Source of the DNA: an uncultured Ruminococcus sp.
Lineage (GTDB): Bacteria; Bacillota; Clostridia; Oscillospirales; Acutalibacteraceae
Reading direction: 5' to 3'
Assembly: GCA_902794395.1 (NCBI GenBank)
Contig: CADBHB010000005.1
Location: 124,001 to 188,000 of the forward strand
Length of the DNA stretch: 64,000 nt
Shown here in pieces: positions 17,679 through 24,836 of this stretch. A program made the position numbers and the translations under genes. The first letter of the stretch is position 1; every line of letters starts with the position of its first letter. The notes under the pieces were generated by a model. It was not told the DNA's origin. It was given only the letters and a program-made list of their open reading frames with translations, and searched no databases.

Positions 17679-18344
17679 TTACTTGGTGAAGCTTATGCTT
17701 TGCTCAAAGGTGCTTCTGAACTCGCCGTCCGCCTCGGGGTCGCAGAGGATCATCCTGATACGAGAGTAATCGTCCTCGTCATAGGGCACATAGTACGCAA
17801 AGACGTGCGAGCCGGTGTTTTCATCAACCGGATATTCGCCGAAAAGCACCTTGCGTCCGCCGATCTCGCGCTCGGTCAAGCCGCCTGTGACCCTTTCCTC
17901 GGTGGAGGACTTGGTAGCGCCGCCGAAGCTGCCCTGACCGAAGTTGATATATACGCCGTAGGGCGAGCTGTTGGCGTTTGCTTCGCTGTCGGAAGGGTTA
18001 TAGTAGTAGCTGCGGGATTGCAGTCCGCTTTCGTTCTCGGACGAGGACTTGAACTGCTCGGGGACCTTATAGGACATATAGCAGTCGTTGTAGCCGTAAC
18101 AGTCGAGCACGTTTTCCGTCCACGTCCAGCTCGACATGTCCGCAGCGACAGGCGCGGCAGCCGTTGTCTCGGCGGAGGTGGTCTGCTCGGAGGTGGTCTG
18201 CTCGGAGGTGGTCTGCTCGGAAGTGGTCAAAGCAGAGCTTTCGGCAGCCGAAGAAGCGGACGAGCCGCCCTTGCCCTTATCCGCGCAGGCGGCAAAGGAG
18301 ACCGCCATCAGCGCGGCAACGCATAAAGCCAATGCTTTTTTCAT
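17679..18344 (-). CDS. Lipoprotein with TTSEQ repeats
   Basis: A 221-residue lipoprotein: MKKALALCVAALMAVSFAAC signal with the lipidated Cys at residue 20. A Ser/Ala linker is followed by four TTSEQ/TTSAE pentapeptide repeats (about residues 38-60). The C-terminal domain (about 70-221) has aromatic-rich strands (SSWTWTENVLDCYGYNDCYM, SRSYYYNPSD) and two close cysteines in that stretch that could form a disulfide. No recognised family. AGGAGTGATTTT precedes the ATG. It is in tandem with the lipoprotein gene downstream (49 bases apart), with which it may be cotranscribed. Confidence 0.82.
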   Translation of the reverse strand: MKKALALCVAALMAVSFAACADKGKGGSSASSAAESSALTTSEQTTSEQTTSEQTTSAETTAAAPVAADMSSWTWTENVLDCYGYNDCYMSYKVPEQFKSSSENESGLQSRSYYYNPSDSEANANSSPYGVYINFGQGSFGGATKSSTEERVTGGLTEREIGGRKVLFGEYPVDENTGSHVFAYYVPYDEDDYSRIRMILCDPEADGEFRSTFEQSISFTK

Positions 18345-18475
18345 ACAAAATCACTCCTGTATAAAGTATTATAAAAACAATTTTTCATTTAGATTGTACC
18401 ACAAGTCACGCGCCAAATCAATAGCGAAAAAACAAATAAAATGTAATACAACAAGTGCAGGGGCGGCGGCGCCGG

Positions 18476-18855
18476 TGGGCGGTTTCCTCTCAAGGAAACG
18501 TTTGCCCGAACGATGAACGTGTACCGCTACCTGCGGGTGCACACATGGGTGCGCCCCTACGTAGTTAAGGAAAACGTGCGGATTCTTTTTGCATACTCTA
18601 TAAAAGCACGTAGGGGCAGACCCGTGTGTCTGCCCCTAGACGTTTTCCTCTCATAGCAACGTTTGCACGTACGATGAACGTGTACCGCTACCACGGGCGC
18701 ACACATGGGTGCGCCCCTACGTAGTTAAGGAAAACGTGCGGATTTTTTGCATACTCTATAAAAGCACGTAGGGGCAGACCCGTGTGTCTGCCCCTAGACG
18801 TTTTCCTCTCAAGGAAACGCTTGCGCGAACGATGAACGTGCTCCCCTACGACATT
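18476..18855. repeat. Repeat family A, cluster 2
   Basis: Two and a half tandem units of about 155 bases. Each unit contains TTTCCTCTCAAGG, a TTTGC-CGAACGATGAACGTG segment, a GCGCACACATGGGTGCGCCC hairpin, TAGTTAAGGAAAACGTGCGG, TTTTTGCATACTCTATAAAA, and the GGGGCAGACCCGTGTGTCTG hairpin. Units differ at only a few positions from each other and from the cluster at 5355-5712. The whole stretch from 18345 to 18870 has no gene. Confidence 0.88.
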
Positions 18856-18873
18856 ATCAAAACGGTATTCGGC

Positions 18874-18902
18874 ACAAAAAAACCGACCCTTTCGGGCCGG
18901 TC
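18874..18902 (-). terminator. Intrinsic terminator of the CHAP-dockerin gene
   Basis: On the minus strand GACCGGCCCGAAAGGGTCGG forms a 7-bp stem (one G-U) with a GAAA-type loop, followed by TTTTTTT. It lies immediately after the stop at 18913. Confidence 0.85.
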
Positions 18903-18912
18903 ATAATTTGTA

Positions 18913-20064
18913 TCAGGGATGAATAGCGCTGGTCTCAACGTATGAGGAGAGGTACGCCTGCAGGGAGGATACATCGACGATGGTGCATTTGCCGTCGCCG
19001 TCGAAGTCAGCGCAGCTGAGCTGATAGTCGTCGAGCATGATCAGGTCGGCGAGGTACTTCTGGATGATAGTCGCGTCCTGAATGGTGATCCTGTTGTCGC
19101 AGTTAACGTCGCCTCTGCCGAAGCCTCTGACGTTGGGCATCGTGGGCTGCGGCGCTGTGGTCTCGGGAACAGTGGTGGGAGCCTCAGTTGTGGGAGGTTC
19201 CGTTGTGGGAGCCGCAGTTGTGGGAGGCGCGGTAGTGGGAGCTGCGGTAGTGGGAGCCGCCGTGGTGGGCTGAACGGGCGCCGAAACGAACTTGCAGTAC
19301 TCCAGCGCGACCCAGCCGGTCTTGTTGTTGTAGGTGGTCTTGCCCCAGTTGTAGCCGTCAACGAGCTTGGTCTCGGTTACGTTGATGCTGACGCCGCTGT
19401 TGATAGAGGAAATGACCGAGTAGCCCATGCCCGCGTTTGATCTCATGTTGAGGTACGGGGAGGCGTTGGTCTTATATGTACCGACATTGTAGGACGAGGT
19501 GGTGTCGATCACGACCTCAGCCGAATCGATCAGGTAGATGTAGCCCTGGAAGGTCCACCAGCTGTTGCCGCCGGGGTTGGAGTCGGTGGTCTTGGCGGTG
19601 GTGAGGTAGAAGGTGCGTCCGCCCCACTCGGAATTGGAGAGGGTCATGTTGCCGTTGCTGTCGATGGTCTCGACTACCGCGACATGGCCGCCGTATCCGT
19701 AGCTCCAGCAGGCGATAGCGCCAACCTTGGGGGTGCTGCCGTATTTGTAAGCGCCCTTGGAGATATTGTCACCGTACCATCTTTCGGCGCTGAACCATGA
19801 GAGGTTGGGCTCTTTGCCCAGAATCTCGTAGGCTCTGCCGTAGGCGTAAGCGGTGCAGTTGGGCAGACCGTAGCCGTACTTCTGGTAGACGTTGTAATTG
19901 CTGTCGTAATAATATTTATTATTGCTTTCCGGAGCAGTCAGGCGCGGGGTGAAGGTAGCCGCGTGAGCCTTGTTGACCGTTACGGAAAGAGAGAACATTG
20001 CCGTAAATAAGATCGCTGTGACCAGTACGATCGCGGAGATACTCTTTGTAACACTTCGTTTCAA
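18913..20064 (-). CDS. Secreted CHAP amidase with SH3b domain and dockerin
   Basis: A 383-residue protein. The start is taken as TTG 20064: AAAGGA is seven bases upstream and the frame then opens with a textbook signal peptide (MKRSVTKSISAIVLVTAILF ... KAHA). Domains: CHAP (about 45-180) with catalytic Cys70 in PNCTAYAYGR and His127 in GGHVAVVE; an SH3b domain (about 190-255, LNMRSNAGMGYSVISSI ... GWVALEYCKF); a PTTAAPTT/EPPTTEAPTT linker (about 258-305); and a dockerin (about 310-375, GDVNCDNRITIQDATIIQKY and ADFDGDGKCTIVDVSSLQAY). It probably cleaves peptidoglycan stem peptides and is held in a cohesin-based complex. A longer frame to ATG 20106 lacks a ribosome site. Confidence 0.88.
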   Translation of the reverse strand: MKRSVTKSISAIVLVTAILFTAMFSLSVTVNKAHAATFTPRLTAPESNNKYYYDSNYNVYQKYGYGLPNCTAYAYGRAYEILGKEPNLSWFSAERWYGDNISKGAYKYGSTPKVGAIACWSYGYGGHVAVVETIDSNGNMTLSNSEWGGRTFYLTTAKTTDSNPGGNSWWTFQGYIYLIDSAEVVIDTTSSYNVGTYKTNASPYLNMRSNAGMGYSVISSINSGVSINVTETKLVDGYNWGKTTYNNKTGWVALEYCKFVSAPVQPTTAAPTTAAPTTAPPTTAAPTTEPPTTEAPTTVPETTAPQPTMPNVRGFGRGDVNCDNRITIQDATIIQKYLADLIMLDDYQLSCADFDGDGKCTIVDVSSLQAYLSSYVETSAIHP

Positions 20065-20125
20065 AAAATCATCCTTTCCGAATATTGATTGTATTTGTCG
20101 GATCATCGTGAAATTCGTCGGAATA

Positions 20126-20177
20126 GTTACGATTTCGTAACCAACGTTATTGTAACACTTTTGTCAAAAAAAATCAA
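20126..20177 (-). promoter_or_regulatory. Promoter and palindrome upstream of the CHAP-dockerin gene
   Basis: On the minus strand TTGATT (20172-20177), 17-base spacer, TACAAT (20149-20154). A perfect palindrome, GTTACGA-TT-TCGTAAC (20126-20141), lies about 8-23 bases downstream of the -10 box, over the expected transcription start. It is an operator-like site; no regulator is adjacent. Confidence 0.55.
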
Positions 20178-20376
20178 ATTGTATTTCGCCGATATTTAAT
20201 ACACTATACAGAGTCTTTTGATACAGTATTCACAATATGTTGTAATATTTCCGATTTTAGCAGGATTCTTTTCTTCTTAAAGAGCATTAATTTACCGCTC
20301 CGATTACGATTATAACACATAATTCCTGAAAAATAAAGAGTTTTTTTCATTTTTGGAAAATAAATTTTTTAAGGTG

Positions 20377-20386
20377 ATGATATAAT
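20377..20386 (+). promoter_or_regulatory. Extended -10 promoter
   Basis: GATGATATAATC contains TG-A-TATAAT (TATAAT at 20381-20386), 35 bases before the lipoprotein start at 20421. No good -35 is seen, as is usual for extended -10 promoters. The rest of the 356-base spacer 20065-20420 is AT-rich with no gene. Confidence 0.6.
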
Positions 20387-20420
20387 CAAAATATCATCAT
20401 AAACAAGGAGGAAAACTCAA

Positions 20421-20897
20421 TTGAAAAAAATAATCGCGTTTTTCGCGGCGGCGGTTATGGCAGTTTCCTGCGCTTCGGTAATGGGCGGCTGCGAGACCGC
20501 AAAGGAGATAGGTAACAAAGCTGTAAACAGCGCTAAGGACTACGCCAAAAGCGAAGTAGGCGTCAGCGGCGACAAGAGCGCGCTGATAAGCCAGGCGGGC
20601 GAATACGCCCAAAACGAGCTGGGACTCAACGGCGACAACGATGTTATCAGCGGCACCTGGAAGCAGGCTTCCGACGGCACCGTATGGAGCTTTGACGGCA
20701 AGAGCGCCTGCACCCTCAAGGACTCCTCGGGCGCTAACTCCTCGGGCACCTACTCGGTGGACGCCTACGCCGCCACAGTGACCGTGACGATGGACGGCGA
20801 GACCGTTGTTTACAATTACAAGCTCAGAAAGACCCTCTCAAGCGAGAGTTTGGAGCTTTCCTCGGGAGAAACATCCTACAAACTTAACAAGCAGTAA
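20421..20897 (+). CDS. Lipoprotein of unknown function
   Basis: A 158-residue protein starting at TTG (AAGGAGG seven to eight bases upstream). It has a lipoprotein signal (KKIIAFFAAAVMAVS) and lipobox MGGC at about residues 21-24. A short amphipathic helix (AKEIGNKAVNSAKDYAKSEV) is followed by a small beta domain (ISGTWKQASDGTVWSFDGKS, with SGTYSVDAYAATVTVTMDGE). This strand pattern (W-x-F-D-G ... T-C-T-L) is like that of other lipocalin-like clostridial lipoproteins in this window. Function unknown. The hairpin of repeat family A just after the stop may act as its terminator. Confidence 0.8.
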   Translation: MKKIIAFFAAAVMAVSCASVMGGCETAKEIGNKAVNSAKDYAKSEVGVSGDKSALISQAGEYAQNELGLNGDNDVISGTWKQASDGTVWSFDGKSACTLKDSSGANSSGTYSVDAYAATVTVTMDGETVVYNYKLRKTLSSESLELSSGETSYKLNKQ

Positions 20898-20903
20898 AAG
20901 CAC

Positions 20904-21025
20904 CGCCCCTACGACACACAGCAAAGTGTGATTAATGTCGTAGGGGCGCAGCCATGTGTGCGCCCGCAGGTAGCGGCAGGGGTTATTTGTTCGTGCAAAC
21001 GTTTCCTTGAGAGGGAAACGCCCGC
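20904..21025. repeat. Repeat family A, copy 3 (inverted)
   Basis: CGCCCCTACGACA (20904-20916) pairs with TGTCGTAGGGGCG (20936-20948). GCAGCCATGTGTGCGCCCGC, a TAGCGGCAGGGG segment, GTTCGTGCAAACGTTTCC and TTGAGAGGGAAACG follow. The order is the reverse complement of clusters at 5355 and 18476. It overlaps the 3' end of the frame that continues from the methyltransferase gene. Confidence 0.75.
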
Positions 21026-21969
21026 CGCCTTTGATAAGACGGATAAAAAGGAAACAAAAGCAAAACGGCGGGGCGCAGCTTTATGGCATGACCCGCCGTT
21101 GATGGCGTTTTAAAAAAGATGAAAGTTCTCCATAGGCGGAGTGATGCAACGTTCCGTTGCCGGAGTGATGCAACGTTCCGTTGCCGGAGCGATGCAACGT
21201 TCCGTTGCCGGAGTGATGCAACGTTCCGTTGCCGGAGTGATGCAACGTTCCGTTGCCGGAGTGATGCAACGTTCCGTTGCCGGAGTGATGCTATGTCCGA
21301 GGGGTCGCTGAGGGTAATGCTGCCGCGCACGCGCCGCGTTTCGGCAAGCGTCAGTCCCTCCGCCTCGGGAGGCTGCTCGTCGTTAAGGTAGGGCGTGTCA
21401 TAGAGCACGCGCTTTAGCCCCAGAAGGTGATTTTTGCCCGCGACCGCGGTGACGATAACGCCGTCGTCCGAGATAACGCGGCTGAACTGAGCCGCGTGAA
21501 ACGGAGCAAAGAGGTGGAACGCCAGCCTTACGCTGCCGCTTTGGATGGGTATGGAGGCGATGTTCGCCACAAAAAACGAGGCTCCGCAGCGGCGCTTTGC
21601 CGCAAGCCTGACCATGTTTTTCGAGAGGTCAAAGCCGTAGAAATCGCGGTGAAAGCGACGGGTGAGGAAGTCGGTGTAATAGCCCTCGCCGCAGCAAATG
21701 TCGAGCACCGCGTCATTTTCGGAGGTGAAACGCTCGACGCAGGCGGCTATCTCCTCTGCCAGAGGCTCAAACCAACCCTTCTCGAGGAAATCCCGACGTG
21801 ACCTCGCCATCTCCTTGTTGTCGCCCCTGCTCTCCCCTGCCTTTCCCGAGCGCAGCAAATTCACATAGCCCTCTTTGGCAAGGTCAAAGCAGTGCCCGCC
21901 GCCGCATTTAAGGACGCGGTCAAAAAGGGTGAGCCCCTGTCCGCAGACGGGGCAGATAAGCCTGTTCAT
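20983..21969 (-). CDS. RlmA-like 23S rRNA (guanine-N1) methyltransferase, C-terminus replaced by repeats
   Basis: Residues 1-225 match RlmA. They include an N-terminal zinc finger (CPVCGQGL ... CGGGHCFD), AKEGYVNLL, a SAM-binding motif I (VLDICCGEGYYTDFL, about residue 90), FGFD-like motif II, and HLFAPFHAAQFSRVI, with the LYDTPYLNDE segment after the core. RlmA proteins normally continue through a DI-x-x-L-x-x-MTP-(Y/F)-W segment. Here the frame instead enters, right after SDPSDIASL, six copies of an 8-residue repeat (NVASLRQR) encoded by repeat family B, then non-homologous sequence made partly of repeat A. The usual C-terminal 45-50 residues are missing. It is probably an impaired or decaying gene. 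AGGTATGATGATAT lies upstream of the ATG. Confidence 0.75.
   Translation of the reverse strand: MNRLICPVCGQGLTLFDRVLKCGGGHCFDLAKEGYVNLLRSGKAGESRGDNKEMARSRRDFLEKGWFEPLAEEIAACVERFTSENDAVLDICCGEGYYTDFLTRRFHRDFYGFDLSKNMVRLAAKRRCGASFFVANIASIPIQSGSVRLAFHLFAPFHAAQFSRVISDDGVIVTAVAGKNHLLGLKRVLYDTPYLNDEQPPEAEGLTLAETRRVRGSITLSDPSDIASLRQRNVASLRQRNVASLRQRNVASLRQRNVASLRQRNVASLRQRNVASLRLWRTFIFFKTPSTAGHAIKLRPAVLLLFPFYPSYQRRRAFPSQGNVCTNK
21070..21297. repeat. Repeat family B, copy 2, with 24-bp tandem array
   Basis: CCCGCCGTTGATGGCGTTTT, AAAGATGAAAGTTCTCC and ATAGGCGGAGTGATG are followed by six copies of a 24-base unit GATGCAACGTTCCGTTGCCG (plus GAGT) and a truncated seventh. Each unit carries the small hairpin GCAACG-TTC-CGTTGC. 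The array reads in frame with the methyltransferase gene on the minus strand. Confidence 0.9.
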
Positions 21970-22349
21970 ATATCATCATACCTCCGTTCAAAAGCAAAGC
22001 GCAGCGCAGCACGCGCCGCCCGATAAGCATTATAATACTAAACTCAAATAAAAAACAGACAATCTTTGCGGTCTATTCCGCAATACTTCGTTGTCGTCCT
22101 TCGCCTCGTCTTGAGAAAATTATCCTCGCAAATCTTTGTCCACTTTTTATCTGAGATTAGTATAACACATAAAAAGCAAAATGCCCAGCCCCGAATGAAA
22201 TATTACGGAGTTACCGCGCGATAACGACTATGCCGCAATACCGTGACGGCGTTGATCATAAATGCGTAATCAACGCTACGCGCGAACACAAAAGCAGGGT
22301 TGCCTTGATGTTTACAACGAATTGCGTATGAAGTTCTTCTATTGTTGTA
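21970..22349. other. Spacer without a gene
   Basis: 380 bases with no supported gene. It contains a stretch around 22060-22140 (GCAATACTTCGTTGTCGTCC with TTGCGGTCTATTCCGCAA nearby) that looks like a short interspersed palindromic element. The frame of the neighbouring remnant (22350-22757) appears to continue in another frame into 22260-22345. AT-rich segments flank both sides. Confidence 0.4.
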
Positions 22350-22757
22350 TCAATACCCATGAAATTCATGTGCTAACACCGCAAGCGGGGACATTCTATC
22401 CCTTGGGTGATTAGAAGATAAATCAGGCAAAATGTCACCTTTGACCCTTATTTCGTATAAAACATCATCATACCCCGTTCTAACTCCCTCATTAAATTTA
22501 AAAACACTTTCAACGGCATTTGCAATTGCTTTTTCGTGTTTTCCTTGCCAAAAATCGGTATGTTTTTTCCAACTTTCAGCCTTATTCAAATACGACTTTG
22601 TTATCCGGGTCAAGAGCGGATTTACCAAGCCTTTAATATCGGTCTTGACAATACAACAAGCAAATATATTACAAGTTTCATCTGCGCTCTCGCGGAAAAC
22701 AGTCCACCGGACTGTTTTCTGATCACTCTCCGTTTGAAACATGGTCGTTCTCGTCAC
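22350..22757 (-). pseudogene. Remnant of a mobile-element protein next to tRNA-Leu
   Basis: A 135-codon frame. Its second half (about residues 55-135) reads like real protein: KSYLNKAESWKKHTDFWQGK, VESVFKFNEGVRTGYDDVLY, EIRVKGDILPDLSSNHPRDR, then MSPLAVLAHEFHG, where a stop follows. The HEFHG end looks like the start of an HExxH-type zinc-peptidase-like motif cut short; coding sense appears to continue in another frame. The first part overlaps a perfect inverted repeat (GAAAACAGTCC-ACC-GGACTGTTTTC, 22696-22720 region) and is probably not coding. Adjacent to a tRNA gene, it fits a leftover of an integrated element. Function unknown. Confidence 0.4.
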
Positions 22758-22758
22758 C

Positions 22759-22825
22759 TTCGAGTCCGGTCACCTCGCGGGGTATAAGCAATAAGGGGTA
22801 CCCCCTTGGGGTACCCCTTATTGCT
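22759..22825. repeat. Long nested palindrome with inverted copy of the tRNA T-arm
   Basis: Outer arms: TTCGAGTCCGGTCACC (22759-22774) is the exact reverse complement of 22832-22847, which is inside the tRNA-Leu T-arm. Inner arms: AGCAATAAGGGGTACCCC (22787-22804) and GGGGTACCCCTTATTGCT (22808-22825) form a perfect 18-bp stem with a CTT loop. The inner stem abuts the tRNA CCA end. No U-run follows on the minus strand, so it is not a classic terminator. Confidence 0.85.
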
Positions 22826-22911
22826 GGTGCCGGTGACCGGACTCGAACCGGTACGGTATCGCTACCGGCGGATTTTGAGTCCGCTACGTCTGCCAATTCC
22901 ATCACACCGGC
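22825..22911 (-). tRNA. tRNA-Leu (anticodon CAA)
   Basis: On the minus strand the acceptor GCCGGTG pairs with CACCGGC, followed by discriminator A and an encoded CCA (22825-22827). D-arm TGGCAGACG; anticodon stem GCGGA/TCCGC with loop CTCAAAA, giving anticodon CAA (reads UUG). A long variable arm (CGGTAGCGATACCG) and T-loop TTCGAGT mark it as a class II leucine tRNA. Confidence 0.96.
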
Positions 22912-23121
22912 GTGTATCTAGTATTATACTATATTCTCCCTAAAAAATCAAGTAGAATTTTTTTCGCCGTCTTTTTGTAACTTCTTGGGCAAAGGGCGCA
23001 AAATGTTTACAAAATTTTTATCAAATATTCACGATAAATATAAGGTATATTTCTTTATACGAAATAAAAATGAATAAATATTTGCTACAATAGCTTTATA
23101 AAACAATAAGGTAGTGTAACT

Positions 23122-24189
23122 ATGACAAATAAAAACCTGATAGACCTTGAAGCCATGAGCGTGCAGCAGATTGACAAGCTCGTTAGAAAGGCGCGCAAGA
23201 TAATGCAAAGTCCTGCCGATTACCGCCACGCCTGCGACGGCAAGATTTTGGCGACGCTCTTTTATGAGCCGAGCACACGCACGCAGATGTCCTTTCAGAC
23301 CGCTATGCTAAAGCTGGGCGGACGCACCATCGGCTTTGACAACCCCATGAACTCCTCGGTAGCCAAGGGCGAAAACCTCAAGGACACCATCTCGGTCATC
23401 AGCGGCTATTCCGACATCATCGCCATTCGCCATCCCGTTGAGGGCACTGCCATGGCGGCTTCTCTCTACTCCGACGTGCCCCTTATCAACTGCGGCGACG
23501 GCGGTCACCTCCACCCCACTCAGACGCTTACCGACATTGTGACCCTGAGCTGCGAAAAGGGCAGGCTTGACCATATGAAAATCGGCGTCTGCGGCGACCT
23601 GCTCAACGGCAGGACCGTCCACTCGCTTATTAAAACTCTGGCGAAATACGAGGGCAACTCCTTCGTGCTTATTTCTACAAAGGAATTAAGCGTGCCGCTG
23701 TACATAATCGACATCCTGGAAAAGAACGGCTGTCCCTACGAGATATCTCACAGTCTGGCGGACGCCGTGGGCGATCTGGACGTGCTGTACATGACGCGCA
23801 TACAGCGCGAGCGCTTCAAGAGCGACGAGGAGTACGAGGCGCAGAAATACGTGTTCGTGCTGGACCGCGAGAAGCTTGACCGCGCGCGCGAGGATATGAT
23901 AATCCTTCATCCCCTGCCCCGCGTCAACGAGATAACCGTAGACATCGACGACGACCCCCGCGCGCTGTACTTCAAGCAGGCGCAGTACGGAATGTACGGC
24001 AGGATGGCGCTTATCCTCATGCTGCTGCAGGACGAGGATTTCCTGATACCCGCGCGCGACACCGAGCTGAGCGCTCACCGCTGCAAAAACCCCAAATGTG
24101 TTACTCAGAGCGAGGCTTATTTGCCGAACTTGAGCTATAAAAAGCTTGGCATGCAGATGTGCGACTTCTGCGACAAGCGCATTGATTAA
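23122..24189 (+). CDS. pyrB: Aspartate carbamoyltransferase with PyrI-like zinc tail
   Basis: A 355-residue enzyme making N-carbamoyl-aspartate from carbamoyl phosphate and aspartate in pyrimidine synthesis. Catalytic-chain landmarks: FYEPSTRTQMSF (about residues 48-59, carbamoyl-phosphate binding STRT), IRHPVEGTA, GDGGHLHPTQTLTDI, IGVCGDLLNGRTVHSL and ILHPLPRVNEI. After residue about 310 comes a short zinc-binding module, HRCKNPKCVTQSEA ... MCDFCDKRI. This matches the four-Cys zinc subdomain of the regulatory chain PyrI, without PyrI's allosteric nucleotide-binding domain. AAGGTAG precedes the ATG. The next gene (DUF308) follows after 11 bases. Confidence 0.95.
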   Translation: MTNKNLIDLEAMSVQQIDKLVRKARKIMQSPADYRHACDGKILATLFYEPSTRTQMSFQTAMLKLGGRTIGFDNPMNSSVAKGENLKDTISVISGYSDIIAIRHPVEGTAMAASLYSDVPLINCGDGGHLHPTQTLTDIVTLSCEKGRLDHMKIGVCGDLLNGRTVHSLIKTLAKYEGNSFVLISTKELSVPLYIIDILEKNGCPYEISHSLADAVGDLDVLYMTRIQRERFKSDEEYEAQKYVFVLDREKLDRAREDMIILHPLPRVNEITVDIDDDPRALYFKQAQYGMYGRMALILMLLQDEDFLIPARDTELSAHRCKNPKCVTQSEAYLPNLSYKKLGMQMCDFCDKRID

Positions 24190-24200
24190 GGAGGACTATT

Positions 24201-24797
24201 ATGGCAAAGGAAAAAAACAGTAAGATAGGCATGATCGGCACCTTTATAGTTGCCGCCATAGCTTATATCGTCATAGGTGTATTCATGGTGATGAACCCCA
24301 AAGAGGTGGTAAATGCCACCATCATCGTATTCGGCATAGGCATGCTGCTCTACGGCATCATCAACGTCATTATCTTTTTTGTCAACAAGGATCAGGAGGC
24401 TAACCTGTTTATGGAGATGGCGATTGGCGTTATTGCCATAGGCATCGGCGTTTTTGCGCTTCTGCCTCACCAGCGCGACCTGCTTGAGAAGATCCTCTTC
24501 TACTCCATCGGCGCTATCCTTATAATTGACGGCCTGTGCAACTTTAAACGCGCCTTTTCGCTGAAATCAATGGGCTTCACGCGCTGGTACGTCATGCTTG
24601 CCTTCGCGGCGATAGGTCTTATTCTGGGCATTATTTGCGTTTTGCTCTACAACCAAATGGGCAAGGTGATTATCGTCTTTGTCGGCATAGCGCTTATTTA
24701 CGAAGGCGTGGCAAGCCTTATCACCATGCTAATGGTCGCCCTGACCAAAAAGAAAGTCAAAAAGGAAATTATGCGGGTAACCAACGACGACAGATGA
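24201..24797 (+). CDS. DUF308 / HdeD-like membrane protein
   Basis: A 198-residue membrane protein with six predicted transmembrane helices in three pairs (for example GTFIVAAIAYIVIGVFMVMN, then ATIIVFGIGMLLYGIINVII). The repeated hairpins with small-residue GxxxG motifs are typical of the DUF308/HdeD family. The C-terminus is basic (TKKKVKKEIMRV). AAGGAGG precedes the ATG, 11 bases after pyrB, so the two are probably cotranscribed. HdeD in enterobacteria is tied to acid resistance, but the family is broad and the role here is unknown. Confidence 0.85.
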   Translation: MAKEKNSKIGMIGTFIVAAIAYIVIGVFMVMNPKEVVNATIIVFGIGMLLYGIINVIIFFVNKDQEANLFMEMAIGVIAIGIGVFALLPHQRDLLEKILFYSIGAILIIDGLCNFKRAFSLKSMGFTRWYVMLAFAAIGLILGIICVLLYNQMGKVIIVFVGIALIYEGVASLITMLMVALTKKKVKKEIMRVTNDDR

Positions 24798-24836
24798 CCC
24801 CGCAGGCTGATATTATTCAGAAAAGGAGTTTTGTTT

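Noticed and set aside
21143..21290. Six 24-bp direct repeats resembling a small CRISPR array
   Set aside because: The units are contiguous with no unique spacers, and no cas genes are present. They belong to repeat family B.
22787..22825. Reading the 18-bp palindrome as the tRNA terminator
   Set aside because: No U-run follows on the minus strand (next bases are TATACCCC), so a standard intrinsic terminator is not supported, although another processing role is possible.
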